Shown piece by piece: positions 9,481 to 18,482 of a stretch of 64,000 nt of DNA. The stretch comes from an uncultured Anaerolineae bacterium (GTDB taxonomy: Bacteria > Chloroflexota > Anaerolineae > Anaerolineales > Villigracilaceae). A model generated the notes under the pieces. The model did no database searches. It saw only the letters and a program-made list of their open reading frames with translations, and had not been told where the DNA came from. Position 1 is the stretch's first letter; each line of letters opens with the position of its first letter. The stretch covers positions 1 to 64,000 of the forward strand of contig CAIJPN010000213.1 of the NCBI GenBank assembly GCA_903822545.1. The letters run 5' to 3'. The position numbers and the translations under genes are program-made.

Positions 9481-10377
9481 ATGAAAAAATCATCTCGTTT
9501 CGTTTCCCCTAAAATCCTGGCGCTGGTGATGGGTATTCTCTTAATGTTGGGTATTGGCTTCGCCACAGGTGGATTGCGAACCGGTTTCAAGCAAGCGATC
9601 CTGACTGCAACCTTTTTACGCGCCCAGTGGAACTCTTATGGTTTTGGAGTGACACCGGTAAAGCCGCTGCAAACCCGCATATCCGAAGTAGATGGTATGC
9701 CGCTGGTATACGTCCCGGCAGGCGAATTTGAGATGGGCACTGATGATATTGGCTTCCCGCCCAGCCAACCGTTGCATACCGTTAAACTGAACGCATTTTG
9801 GATTGATCAATATGAAGTGTCAAACGCCCAGTTTGCGCTATGCGTGGAAGCAAAAAAATGCCGCATGCCATCCAAACAGGTTTACAAACAATACTTTGAT
9901 CCAGCTTATGCTGATTATCCAGTGGTATATGTAGCCTGGAAGGATGCCCTGGCATATTGCACCTGGGCCGGGCGCACCCTGCCCACCGAGGCGCAATGGG
10001 AAAAGGCCGCGCGTGGCACAGATGGCCGCCATTATCCCTGGGGAAATGAGCTGCCAGATACCAGCCGGGCCAATTTTGACGATATTCTTGGTAAGACTGT
10101 GCCAGTAAATCGCTACCCGTTGGGGGCCAGTCCGTATGGGGCTTTTAACATGGCCGGCAACGTGCGCGAATGGGTGGCGGATTGGTACGGAGAAAATTAT
10201 TATTCCCAATCACCAACCGAAAATCCAACCGGCCCCGAACTGGGCCACTATCGTTCACTGCGTGGAGGCTCCTACGGCGATGCACTGCGTCAAATGGAAG
10301 TGTATACCCGTTTCAAGCACCAGCCGACCTTGCCAGGCATCAATCGCGGGTTTCGTTGCGCTCAGCCAGCGCCATAA
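9481..10377 (+). CDS. Membrane-anchored formylglycine-generating-enzyme (SUMF1) fold protein
   Basis: 298 aa. One N-terminal membrane helix (residues 12-30) probably serves as anchor or uncleaved signal, and the rest faces outward. From residue 72 the FGE-sulfatase domain is clear: PLVYVPAGEFEMGTDD, FWIDQYEVSNAQF, TWAGRTLPTEAQWEKAARG, NMAGNVREWVADW, SLRGGSYGD and a terminal RGFRCA. The paired cysteines that do catalysis in true formylglycine-generating enzymes are not visible after the RGGS motif, so it is probably not a sulfatase activator. Such domains also serve in binding or other oxidations. It lies 18 bases after the HdrD-like gene and ends at a strong terminator. Confidence 0.85.
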   Translation: MKKSSRFVSPKILALVMGILLMLGIGFATGGLRTGFKQAILTATFLRAQWNSYGFGVTPVKPLQTRISEVDGMPLVYVPAGEFEMGTDDIGFPPSQPLHTVKLNAFWIDQYEVSNAQFALCVEAKKCRMPSKQVYKQYFDPAYADYPVVYVAWKDALAYCTWAGRTLPTEAQWEKAARGTDGRHYPWGNELPDTSRANFDDILGKTVPVNRYPLGASPYGAFNMAGNVREWVADWYGENYYSQSPTENPTGPELGHYRSLRGGSYGDALRQMEVYTRFKHQPTLPGINRGFRCAQPAP

Positions 10378-10393
10378 GCCGCTCCAAACCCAG

Positions 10394-10440
10394 GCAAACA
10401 AAAAGCTGCCAGGATACCAATCTGGCAGCTTTTTGTTTGC
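10394..10440. terminator. Bidirectional rho-independent terminator
   Basis: A perfect 19-bp stem (arms 10394-10412 and 10422-10440, AGCTGCCAG against CTGGCAGCT with A- and T-rich outer parts) with a 9-base loop. It lies between two convergent genes and has A/T tracts on both sides, so it can end transcription from either direction. Confidence 0.9.
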
Positions 10441-10450
10441 TGTAATTCTG

Positions 10451-11827
10451 TCACTCTTCCAATGACTGCGAATCACCGGCGTACTGGAGCAGCGCGGCTC
10501 GACGCGTATAAACCATGATGGCGCAAGCCCGGGCAATTGGCCCAATGACCGCCTGGGGAAATTCCATCAAGTAATCGTGGGGTGAGAGTTTGCCTTCGAA
10601 CATCAGCTTCGAGCGGGCACTATGATATTCAAGTCGATCAGGAGGCAGGTTGCAGTATACGAACAGCGTCAGCGGGGAATTTCTCATATCAAAAGAAATT
10701 TCACCGGTGCGTCCTGATTGTAGCAGCTGGTAGATGAGCGAATCCTGATCGACCCAGGGCTTTTTTTCATATTCCGGCAGGTAATATTCCAGGCGTTTGA
10801 TGTTGGTGCCATCGCGCGGAATGTCGCCCATGAACAGCGAGAGCGGCGCATCACCGCCAGTGGCTAGCGCCAGCGCCTCCAGGATGGAATGATTGAGTAT
10901 CTTGATCTTCAGGTATTCGCGAGCAATTTCGATGTTTTTTCGAGCCATCTGCGTAAAGTATTGATACTCTTCGTTGGGCGGGGTGCCATGGTACTGGTGA
11001 AAAATAGCCTCGGGTTCCAGCCGGTTAAAAAAACCTGCCATGCGCTGCAAGGCCAGGCGATACATGCCGATGCTGTAAACATCAGGCAGCCGCAGGGCCG
11101 CATTGGTTTCAGGCAGCAGCTTCCAGGTATTATCGAGGAAGCGTGCCGGATCACTTTCGGCAAAGTTTTCGATGTCTTTATTGGCAAAGTTGACCGCCAT
11201 TTTGATGGCGCGCACAATTTCATCTTCCGTCAAGGCAAAATCATACTTTTGGGCTACCCGGCGCAAAACATCTTCCAAGGCATCGAAGTGTGAACGTCCA
11301 TTTTGGTCTGTCCCGCGAAACGGGATGGTGGCCTCGACACACAGGGTCATCAGCATCAGGTCTTTTTCCGGCAGAATATCGCCCAACTGCTTGTTCATCA
11401 CCAGGGCGCTGAGGAACTCGTTGAGCGCTTCAAGGGATGACAATTTTTGCCCCGGTTTCATAGTGAAAATGTCCATCGTAAGGGCAGCGATGCGGTCATC
11501 GTTGGGGATGGTCTCAGCGATAAAAAAGTCCCCATAACGCTGTTCAACATAGGATGAAATGATTCGCCAGACCTCGGGGGCAAAACCCATATCCACCTGG
11601 TAATAGACAATGTCATGATACAGCGCCGCCAGGCTGCGAATGGGATCACTGGGATCGACAAAGTTGAAAACGTGGGCCAGTGTATGAAAGTGCCGTGTCT
11701 GAACGGTCATGGCGCGATGAATGGTAACGGCCAGGTCTTCGAGTTTTTCCAACGAAACATCGACGCCAAGGCTTTTAAAAGCGTGGCTAAATATGGCAAT
11801 TAGTTTTTGAACGTTTCCAACTTGCAT
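10451..11827 (-). CDS. HD-domain-like protein of unknown function
   Basis: 458 aa, no signal or membrane segment. Residues 40-85 contain HFHTLAHVFNF followed by LAALYHDIVY. This matches the spaced H...HD pattern of predicted metal-dependent HD phosphohydrolases (the YHNLxH...FHDxVY group). The remaining 350 residues are mostly helical by appearance and I do not recognise them. The family would be expected to cleave a phosphoester, possibly of a nucleotide, but the substrate is unknown. It is a single gene between a terminator and the epimerase-like gene on the same strand, 76 bases apart. Confidence 0.7.
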   Translation of the reverse strand: MQVGNVQKLIAIFSHAFKSLGVDVSLEKLEDLAVTIHRAMTVQTRHFHTLAHVFNFVDPSDPIRSLAALYHDIVYYQVDMGFAPEVWRIISSYVEQRYGDFFIAETIPNDDRIAALTMDIFTMKPGQKLSSLEALNEFLSALVMNKQLGDILPEKDLMLMTLCVEATIPFRGTDQNGRSHFDALEDVLRRVAQKYDFALTEDEIVRAIKMAVNFANKDIENFAESDPARFLDNTWKLLPETNAALRLPDVYSIGMYRLALQRMAGFFNRLEPEAIFHQYHGTPPNEEYQYFTQMARKNIEIAREYLKIKILNHSILEALALATGGDAPLSLFMGDIPRDGTNIKRLEYYLPEYEKKPWVDQDSLIYQLLQSGRTGEISFDMRNSPLTLFVYCNLPPDRLEYHSARSKLMFEGKLSPHDYLMEFPQAVIGPIARACAIMVYTRRAALLQYAGDSQSLEE

Positions 11828-11903
11828 GATTTTTTACCAGGAATAAACTTAACTGTTAAAAACGGTAAGGTATGTTCAAAAGTATAGCATAAGCAAAAGA
11901 CGC

Positions 11904-12812
11904 TTAACCGTGCAGGTGCGTTAAAGCATCTCCAATTTTTCCATATTTGAAGTGAAATCCCAGCCTGGTTAGGTTGTGCGGGGTGGCAAACTGCCCATCG
12001 AGCAGCAGGGTGCTCATTTCGCCCAGGGCGATTTTCAGGGCAAAGGCTGGGGCGGGCAGCCAGTAGGGGCGCTGGAGCACTTTTGCCAGGCTGCGCATAA
12101 AATCAGCATTGGAAAGCGGGTTGGGGGATGTGAGATTGAATGGGCCGCTCGCCTGGGGATTTTCCAGCAGGAAGCGGATGGCGGCCACCTGGTCATCGAT
12201 ATGAATCCAGGAGAGACCCTGTTTGCCGTTACCAAGCGGGCCACCGGCGAAGAGTTTTACCGGCAACTCCATCAGCGGCAGGATGCCCTGGTCTTTTGCC
12301 AGCACCACCGCGGTGCGGATGATGCAGCGGCGCACTCCAAGCGTCTCCACCGGTTGGGTGGCAGCTTCCCAGGCAGTGGCTATCTGCGCCAGGAAGTCGT
12401 TTCCAGCCGGGGCGCTTTCGTCGATGGTTTCAGCGGCGCGCGGGCCGTAGTAGCCAATGCCCGAGGCCTGGATGAGTACGCCTGGGCGTTTTGATGTTTT
12501 TTGGCAGGCTGCCAGGATGGCGCGCCCCGCATTTACCCGGCTTTCGAGGATAGATCGTTTTCGGGCGGCAGTCCACGGCCAGGCGCCGATGGTGGAACCT
12601 GCCAGGTTGACCACGGCATCCATATCGGAAAAAATGTCCAGCCAGGAGTCAGCCGAATGGCCATCCCACTGAACAGGGCGCGCTCCACGGGTGAATACCG
12701 GGGCGTTGGTGGCAGCGCGGGTGAGTATCCAGACTGTATGACCATCAGCCAGCAAGGAATTGGTGAGGGCACTGCCGATCAGGCCAGTGCCGCCAGATAT
12801 GATTATTTTCAT
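11904..12812 (-). CDS. yfcH: TIGR01777-family SDR epimerase-like protein
   Basis: 302 aa. An NAD(P)-binding Rossmann start (SGGTGLIGSALTNSLLADGH) is followed by VNLAGSTIG, RVNAGRAI, QASGIGYYGPR, LSWIHIDDQVAAI and a C-terminal NLTSPNP segment. These are the marks of the TIGR01777/YfcH branch of extended short-chain dehydrogenases. Its substrate is not established; homologues are called nucleoside-diphosphate-sugar epimerases by similarity. The final RLGFHFKY matches the usual end of the family, so the gene is full length. Divergent from the HNH gene, with 53 bases between starts. Confidence 0.88.
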   Translation of the reverse strand: MKIIISGGTGLIGSALTNSLLADGHTVWILTRAATNAPVFTRGARPVQWDGHSADSWLDIFSDMDAVVNLAGSTIGAWPWTAARKRSILESRVNAGRAILAACQKTSKRPGVLIQASGIGYYGPRAAETIDESAPAGNDFLAQIATAWEAATQPVETLGVRRCIIRTAVVLAKDQGILPLMELPVKLFAGGPLGNGKQGLSWIHIDDQVAAIRFLLENPQASGPFNLTSPNPLSNADFMRSLAKVLQRPYWLPAPAFALKIALGEMSTLLLDGQFATPHNLTRLGFHFKYGKIGDALTHLHG

Positions 12813-12835
12813 GCAATTCTCTCCAACGCTCGTTA

Positions 12836-12844
12836 TGCTATAAT
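12836..12844 (+). promoter_or_regulatory. Extended -10 promoter element for the HNH gene
   Basis: TGCTATAAT (TG-N-TATAAT) lies 21 bases before the start codon of the HNH gene, with GGTGGAGG as ribosome binding site between them. No good -35 hexamer is seen, as is usual for extended -10 promoters. Confidence 0.5.
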
Positions 12845-12865
12845 CGCGGGCAAGGTGGAGGACCT

Positions 12866-13369
12866 ATGGATGAACTGGTCCTGGTGCTCAATGCGAACTT
12901 TGAGCCGATGAATCTGTGCAATATGCGCCGGGCTGTGGGGTTGGTGCTGGCTGGCAAGGCGGCCCTGGTTGTCAATGGTCGGGGGGTAATTCAAACTGTG
13001 TCAAAGACTTTCCCGCGCCCATCGGTTATCCGTCTTGAGAGCATGATCCAGCATCCGCGTATCCGCGTCAAGTTGACCCGCCGCGAAATTTTCAGGCGTG
13101 ATAATTATACCTGCCAGTATTGTGGTAAACAGGGCGCAAACCTGACGATTGATCATGTTCAACCACGCCACCTGGGTGGTGCGTATACCTGGACGAACCT
13201 GGTGACGGCCTGCCAGACTTGCAATCATCGCAAGGGTGGGCGCAGGTTGGAAGATGCGCGCATGTTTTTGCTGCACGCGCCGCATGAGCCGCCCGCCAGC
13301 GCTGTGTATATCTTTGGCCGGCATTTGCAAGATAATATGGAGTGGGAGCCGTTTATTGTCGGCTGGTAA
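12866..13369 (+). CDS. HNH endonuclease family protein
   Basis: 167 aa. The N-terminal 70 residues (VLNANFEPMNLCNMRRAVGL) are typical of a widespread bacterial HNH family. The catalytic part has CQYCG, then LTIDHVQPRHLGG, then CQTCNHRKGG: a zinc-binding C-x2-C pair either side of the DH of the HNH site. The first Cys pair and DHV are intact, so a metal-dependent nuclease activity is plausible. The biological role of this stand-alone family is not settled. No restriction-modification or phage gene lies nearby. Confidence 0.88.
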   Translation: MDELVLVLNANFEPMNLCNMRRAVGLVLAGKAALVVNGRGVIQTVSKTFPRPSVIRLESMIQHPRIRVKLTRREIFRRDNYTCQYCGKQGANLTIDHVQPRHLGGAYTWTNLVTACQTCNHRKGGRRLEDARMFLLHAPHEPPASAVYIFGRHLQDNMEWEPFIVGW

Positions 13370-13418
13370 AATTCCCCGGTTCGGGCGCGGCAAGTCTCAC
13401 CTGCGCAATGGATGCGAG

Positions 13419-14174
13419 CTAAAGATCGATGCTCATCAAATCCCTGGCAAGGGTTACCGGGCCAGGGAATTTTGTTTGTGCTTCTTCCACAAGCCCTTCA
13501 CGATAGAACTTCCCGGTGGGATAGTGGATCAGGTAGAGCGCGTCCACTTCGGCCTGGCGGGCCACCTCCGCAGCCTGGGCAGAGGAGGAATGCCCGCCTT
13601 CATCCCCGGATGATTCGTGCAGCAGGATATCTGCGCCACTGGCAAGTGGGATGAGCTGTGGGCATGGTTCGGTGTCGCAAGAGTAGGCGACGATTTTATC
13701 TTCGGGGGGGAACTCGAAGCGCAGGCCTATGGTCGGCAGGAAGTGTTTGACCGGGGAGCAGAGAACTCGGATTTCGGGGGTGTTCATCAGCACGGCCAGG
13801 TCGGTTTGGGGGGCGCGATAGTAGTTGATGGCGAAGAAATCGGGCCAGGAGGAGAGTTCGTACAGCCCAATCAGGGCGGTGACGCGGTTGAGGGTGAAAT
13901 CCAGCCCATAGATGTTGATCGATTCCCGGCGTCCGGCCAGCCACATATCCATGAGCAGGAGTGGCAGGCCGGAGATGTGATCGGGGTGGAAATGGGTCAG
14001 GATGATGTCGGTGAGGGTAGCGTAGTCTACGCCCGCCTGTTCGAGACGCACGACCGGGTTCGCACCACAATCTACCAGAATGGTGCGCGTTTTGGTTTGG
14101 ATGGCGAGGTGCGTGTTCTCGCTACCAACCGATGGGATCGCGTTGGATGAGCCTAAGATGATAAGTTTAGCCAT
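13419..14174 (-). CDS. MBL-fold metallo-hydrolase, RNase Z-like
   Basis: 251 aa. The metallo-beta-lactamase motif THFHPDHISGLPLLL (HxHxDH) is intact, with later HFLPT, CDTEP and a final HYP supplying further metal ligands. The N-terminus LGSSNAIPSVGSENTH resembles the RNase Z/ArsI-like branch, but the exosite arm of RNase Z is not evident. It starts inside the last codons of the ABC permease gene (8-base overlap), so it is translated from the ABC exporter operon. That tight coupling suggests a role linked to the exported compound, which is unknown. Confidence 0.85.
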   Translation of the reverse strand: MAKLIILGSSNAIPSVGSENTHLAIQTKTRTILVDCGANPVVRLEQAGVDYATLTDIILTHFHPDHISGLPLLLMDMWLAGRRESINIYGLDFTLNRVTALIGLYELSSWPDFFAINYYRAPQTDLAVLMNTPEIRVLCSPVKHFLPTIGLRFEFPPEDKIVAYSCDTEPCPQLIPLASGADILLHESSGDEGGHSSSAQAAEVARQAEVDALYLIHYPTGKFYREGLVEEAQTKFPGPVTLARDLMSIDL

Positions 14175-15744
14175 CAGGCAGGATTTTGGTGTTACCCAGG
14201 GCTTTGATCAGGATTAATGGGGTGATGTTGGCTTCGATCAGGGCAGCAACCAGGAAGAGCGGGAGACATACAGCAATGAATATCTTGGTCCAATCGGCCA
14301 TGGCGCTGATGAAGACCTCGCCAATGGTGAGGTTGTCTTCAGGGGTCACCAGCCGCGCGGTGGCGTACATCATGGTAGAGATGGACAGCGTCAGGGCGGT
14401 CAGTTCAAAGACGCCGTGCGGCAAAATCCCGGCGGCGAATATCAGCAGCGGCGAGATATTCAACATATTAAAAACTGCCAACAGCCCGCCGATGATGGCC
14501 ATGTTGACAATATAAAAAAGGTAGCCGACCATGCCAAATGAGATGAAACCCACCAGGCTGATGAGCAGGGCGGTGCGGCTGTTGTGAACGAACAGCGCTG
14601 GCGCAGAAATGAGATCTTTGAGCGATTCCAGCCCCTGGCTTACGGGTGCGCCGCCCGGGGCAGCCATGCCAAATTCGACGGCAAGCTCACCCAATTTCTG
14701 CGGCCCGATTTTTTCCTGGGGCAGGCGATAATCGACGTAAAAGTAAGTGCTAAAGATGGCTATCAATCCCACCAGCACAGTTATGATGATGGCAGGGCGC
14801 GTTTTCCTGATCGTGCCAGGGATTTCGATGCGATACCAGTTTAAAAAACCCTGATAATCTTCAAAAAGCGCCATTCCCAGGCTGGCAGGGGCCACCTGCG
14901 GAGCAAACCAGGCCGGACGGCTGCGCAATATAAAACGGATGATGCCTGGCAACGTGGTGGTGCCGCTAAAACTCTTCCAGAACGTCCGCGACAGCCATTT
15001 CAGGTCGAGCATGTCGATCTCGCGTCCCAACAGCTTTTCGCGCTGGAAGTGAGACAGCCCCAGGCGGATAATCAGCCCCGTCAGGATAGCCACGGCGACC
15101 ACCGCCCACCACAAAATATCATCAGAACCCCAGAAAATCAGGTAACTTTCACCCTGGATCAACACACCCATGGGGATGATGATGAACGAGGCCAGCAGGT
15201 TGGCCGCCCGCACCGATGTGGATTGGGTTGAAATCACAATCGCTGCGCTGACCATCAGAACCGCCTGAACAGCATTCAAGACACAGATCAAAAAGATGAG
15301 CCCGATTTCAGGAACAGGCGCGCCGCGCCGGAAAAGTAAGAGCACATAGATAAAAATGCTCAGGTAACCGGCAATCAGCGGCACAATCGTCCCGGCCAGC
15401 AGCTTGCCCATATAAATTTCCACATCGGTGGTTGGGCTGCTGAGCAGCGGTTCCATCGAACCGCGCTCCTTTTCGCCTACAAAAGCCTCCAGCGCCACCA
15501 CCAGCGAAATTGTCACCGGGAAAAACCCGGCCACCATCAACATAAACGGGCCAAAACGTTCAGCCACCAACGATGCGCCATAGCGGTTGATAAAATCCAC
15601 CGAAACCTGTGTAAAGAAACCCATCAGGAAGGGGAAAAACAGGATCAGCGTGCCCATAGGGGCCAGGATACGCCAGTCGCGCAGTTGGTCCACCAGTTCC
15701 CGGCGTGCAATCATCCAAATCATCGAAAAACGATGCTTAATCAT
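14167..15744 (-). CDS. ABC-2 type transporter permease
   Basis: 525 aa from ATG 15744, which overlaps the ATPase stop as ATGA; an extended upstream reading would only read through the ATPase gene in another frame. The N-terminal half has ABC-2 features: RRELVDQLRD, six or so membrane helices and the conserved EKERGSMEPLLSSPTTDVEIYMGK loop. The C-terminal half adds a second helix cluster (LFVHNSRTALLISLVGFISFG, then GILPHGVFELTAL) that looks like a SpoIIM/stage II sporulation protein M domain. This is thus a fusion of an exporter permease with a SpoIIM-like unit. It works with the ATPase just upstream. Confidence 0.87.
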   Translation of the reverse strand: MIKHRFSMIWMIARRELVDQLRDWRILAPMGTLILFFPFLMGFFTQVSVDFINRYGASLVAERFGPFMLMVAGFFPVTISLVVALEAFVGEKERGSMEPLLSSPTTDVEIYMGKLLAGTIVPLIAGYLSIFIYVLLLFRRGAPVPEIGLIFLICVLNAVQAVLMVSAAIVISTQSTSVRAANLLASFIIIPMGVLIQGESYLIFWGSDDILWWAVVAVAILTGLIIRLGLSHFQREKLLGREIDMLDLKWLSRTFWKSFSGTTTLPGIIRFILRSRPAWFAPQVAPASLGMALFEDYQGFLNWYRIEIPGTIRKTRPAIIITVLVGLIAIFSTYFYVDYRLPQEKIGPQKLGELAVEFGMAAPGGAPVSQGLESLKDLISAPALFVHNSRTALLISLVGFISFGMVGYLFYIVNMAIIGGLLAVFNMLNISPLLIFAAGILPHGVFELTALTLSISTMMYATARLVTPEDNLTIGEVFISAMADWTKIFIAVCLPLFLVAALIEANITPLILIKALGNTKILPDG

Positions 15745-16670
15745 AGTTTTCCCTCCGCTGCCAGGCTCATCGCTTTCAGGTAAACCACTTCGAGTGTGCG
15801 CGAAACTTCTCCCAGCGAGACAACCGGCATTTCCTGGCGCACCAGTTCGCGGATGACCGCTGGATTCACCTGCTCGGGGTGATGCGCCGTATAGCGAGCC
15901 CATCCCAACCCCGAACTGGTCAAAGACAACCCGTCTATGGCATCCAGGCCATGAGGTGTGGTTTCACCCGCCACAGTCACCTCGTATTCAGTTGGGCCGA
16001 GTAGTTTCATGCGCAGTTCTTCAAAAGTTCCAGCCAGCAAAATTCGCCCGCGATAGATGATGGCGATTTTATCGGCCAGCATCTCAGCTTCGGCCAGGTT
16101 GTGCGTGCATAGGATGATCGAACGCTGCGAAGAACGCAGGCGCGCGATCTCAGTGCGCACCAGTTGGGCGCTTTCAGGGTCCATGGCCGAGGTTGGCTCG
16201 TCGAGCAGCAATACCGGCGGTTCGTGGATGAGGGCGCGTGCCAGGGCCAGTTTCTGGCGCATCCCTTTGGAATATTCACCCGAACGGCGTTTGGCGGCAT
16301 CAGCCAGCCCAAAATATTCCAGCAATTCGGTGATGCGCTGTTGGCGGCGCTCAGGCGACAGCCCATAGGCCTGCCCGAAAAAGTTCAAGTATTCGATGGC
16401 GGTCATGCGCATGTACAGGCCGTGACTTTCGGTGAGAACGCCCACTGAAGCGCGCACATGCTGCGATTGCTTAACGACATCGTAGCCCGCCACGCGCGCC
16501 CAACCCCGGCTGGGGGTCAGGATCGAGGTCAGCATACGCACGGTGGTGGTTTTCCCGGCCCCGTTCTGGCCAAGGATAGCAAGTACTTCGCCCGGTTCAA
16601 CGTTCAAGGTAACGCCTTCCACCGCGCGGAAGCTGTCAAAATATTTGGTCAGGTCTTCGCATTGGATCAT
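15741..16670 (-). CDS. ABC transporter ATP-binding protein (NatA/CcmA type)
   Basis: 309 aa from ATG 16670, preceded by GGAAAGG; a longer reading from 16706 lacks such a site. Walker A GQNGAGKTT, Q-loop region, signature YSKGMRQKLALARAL, Walker B VLLLDEPTSAMDPES and the switch His in CTHNLAEAE are all present, followed by a 100-residue C-terminal regulatory tail. It powers the ABC-2 permease encoded immediately downstream. The pair resembles Na+/drug or ATP-driven export systems; the substrate cannot be told. Confidence 0.93.
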   Translation of the reverse strand: MIQCEDLTKYFDSFRAVEGVTLNVEPGEVLAILGQNGAGKTTTVRMLTSILTPSRGWARVAGYDVVKQSQHVRASVGVLTESHGLYMRMTAIEYLNFFGQAYGLSPERRQQRITELLEYFGLADAAKRRSGEYSKGMRQKLALARALIHEPPVLLLDEPTSAMDPESAQLVRTEIARLRSSQRSIILCTHNLAEAEMLADKIAIIYRGRILLAGTFEELRMKLLGPTEYEVTVAGETTPHGLDAIDGLSLTSSGLGWARYTAHHPEQVNPAVIRELVRQEMPVVSLGEVSRTLEVVYLKAMSLAAEGKL

Positions 16671-16691
16671 AATTGTGCCTTTCCAGGTTGC

Positions 16692-16774
16692 GTAAAAACC
16701 TGTCAAATGACGCTATTTGATCCGGAGAAATGTCATTTCGCGCAGGGCAAATCGCTCCTGCTACAGGTTTTTAC
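16692..16774. repeat. 83-bp element with 12-bp terminal inverted repeats
   Basis: Perfect inverted repeats GTAAAAACCTGT (16692-16703) and ACAGGTTTTTAC (16763-16774) bracket the element, and a second nested pair AAATGAC/GTCATTT lies inside. It occupies the gap between lgt and the ABC exporter. It is too small to code and looks like a MITE-like dispersed repeat or a large bidirectional terminator. Confidence 0.6.
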
Positions 16775-16799
16775 ATTGATGTACGGTAACGCTTTGTTT

Positions 16800-17624
16800 T
16801 TACTTGGCGTTCCGATGACGCCAGCCTAGTGTCAGAACCGCCAGAAAGGCCACGATGGCCATAAAAGTCTGGTTGGCGTTGATGCCGCCGAGCATGGAAA
16901 CATCCAGGCGCAGGAAATCGAGCAGGAATCGACCAACAGGGTAGATGACCAGGTAGGCCAGGAGTACATCGCCGGGTTTGAGGCGGTTTTCAAAGCGGCG
17001 TGAGAGCCAGAGCAGCAAGGCCATGTTCCCCAGGTTCCAGAGCGATTCGTAGAGGAAGAGTGGATGGTAATACTCTATATCTGCAAACTGGGGCAGACGG
17101 TAGGCCGGGTCGATGAAGATTTTCCAGGGCAGGGTGGTGGGCGCGCCGTACAGTTCCTGGTTGAAGTAGTTGCCCCAGCGTCCAATGGCCTGTCCTAAAG
17201 CGAGAGCAGGGGCGATGACATCTACCCAGGCAGCGATCTGAAGCCCTTCGCGGCGAGCAAAAATGAACAGTGCAATAAACCCGCCAATCACCGCGCCGGG
17301 AATGCCCAGACCACCGTTCCAGACGGCAAGCGCGTTGAGGGGGTGGGTAAGGTAAAAGCTGGTAGTCAACCCTTGCGCGATGGATGTTGGCGGGGGGGTG
17401 AAGATATGCCAGATACGCGCGCCAATTACTCCGCCCACAATTAACCAAGTCAACAGGTCCCAAATAATATCTGGGGCCATCCCCCGGCGTTTGCATTCGC
17501 GCGCAGCCAGCAGTGCGCCGGCCATTGCGCCAGTCATGATCAGGATGCCATAAAAGCGCACAATACGTTCTGCGCCAAAAAGGATGAAGTGAAAGCCGTC
17601 AAATTGGATTCCGGTAAATTGCAT
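16800..17624 (-). CDS. lgt: Prolipoprotein diacylglyceryl transferase
   Basis: 274 aa, about seven membrane helices. The Lgt signature is present as GRWGNYFNQELYGAPTTLPW, and RFYGILIMTGAMAGALLAARE near the N-terminus matches the family. The enzyme moves diacylglycerol from phosphatidylglycerol onto the lipobox cysteine of prolipoproteins in the cytoplasmic membrane; PstS in this window carries such a lipobox. Length is normal. It follows the CDP-alcohol transferase gene after 16 bases, so the two may be cotranscribed as a small lipid-metabolism pair. Confidence 0.95.
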   Translation of the reverse strand: MQFTGIQFDGFHFILFGAERIVRFYGILIMTGAMAGALLAARECKRRGMAPDIIWDLLTWLIVGGVIGARIWHIFTPPPTSIAQGLTTSFYLTHPLNALAVWNGGLGIPGAVIGGFIALFIFARREGLQIAAWVDVIAPALALGQAIGRWGNYFNQELYGAPTTLPWKIFIDPAYRLPQFADIEYYHPLFLYESLWNLGNMALLLWLSRRFENRLKPGDVLLAYLVIYPVGRFLLDFLRLDVSMLGGINANQTFMAIVAFLAVLTLGWRHRNAK

Positions 17625-17640
17625 AGGATAGGTTATTAGA

Positions 17641-18249
17641 TTATGGCTGATGCGCTCCTTGGCGCACCTTCCAGATTCTTTGCAAAGCTGTGAAGTTTGC
17701 CAGTACAGCCAAAATCCAGATTGCGATTTGAGGCTGGTTGAAGAGCAACAGCGGCGCGAGAACGAGATAGCGTTCCATGCGGGTCAGGATGCCGGTGTTG
17801 GCATCCAGCTTAAGGGAATCTGCGCGGGCTTTGACGTAGGAAACCAGCACAGAACCAGCTGCTGCAGCGTAGGTGGCCGTCACGGTAACCCAATCACCCT
17901 GTTGGGAAAAGTAGTAGAGCAGGCCCCCGAGGATGAATAGTTCAGAATAGCGATCGCTGACAGCATCGACAAAAGCGCCAAATTCGCTGACTTCGCCGCG
18001 CAAGCGCGCCATGGTTCCATCCAAGGCATCAAAGGGGGTACAGATGAGGATGAACAGCCCGCCGGTCAGCATTTCGCCGCGCGCCAGGAACCACGCGCCG
18101 ATGATGTTGCCGACCAACCCCAACATGGTCATCATATTGGGGGTGATGCCGAGCCTATTAAGGAACCCGCCCAGGAAATCTAGCAGGCCCTTGAAGGTCA
18201 CGCGCATGAAATCAGTAAATGTTTTGGTTTTTTGCTTTACTGGCTGCAT
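17641..18249 (-). CDS. CDP-alcohol phosphatidyltransferase
   Basis: 202 aa with about six membrane helices. The signature DALDGTMARLRGEVSEFGAF followed by VDAVSDR fits DGxxARx8Gx3Dx3D with every acidic residue in place. The family joins a CDP-linked lipid to an alcohol such as glycerol-3-phosphate or inositol phosphate. The N-terminus (NRLGITPNMMTMLGL) is like PgsA and phosphatidylinositol-phosphate synthases, and the acceptor cannot be decided by eye. The gene precedes lgt on the same strand. Confidence 0.9.
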   Translation of the reverse strand: MQPVKQKTKTFTDFMRVTFKGLLDFLGGFLNRLGITPNMMTMLGLVGNIIGAWFLARGEMLTGGLFILICTPFDALDGTMARLRGEVSEFGAFVDAVSDRYSELFILGGLLYYFSQQGDWVTVTATYAAAAGSVLVSYVKARADSLKLDANTGILTRMERYLVLAPLLLFNQPQIAIWILAVLANFTALQRIWKVRQGAHQP

Positions 18250-18482
18250 GGAGAGAAAATCCTTTCAATTGATAAATGCCCAGGTTCTGGTTGCAACCAA
18301 TCCAGTGGAGCATGAACAGGGCTAATTTTTGCAGTTTCGTGTTGTGATTTGATGGCTTTTCCTAAATTAAAACAGGTGGAGATGCAGAAATCATGGAGAT
18401 TTATAAGCGCATCCCCGTACTCTTCATGTCTCTGTCGTAAATTCGCTGAAAAGGCAGGGTTTACTTTGGCTGTAAAAGCCGG

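Noticed and set aside
15745-15903. Extended N-terminus of the ABC permease
   Set aside because: The extra 53 residues are antisense-like, Gly/Ser/Arg-rich, and overlap the ATPase gene; ATG 15744 overlaps its stop in the usual ATGA way.
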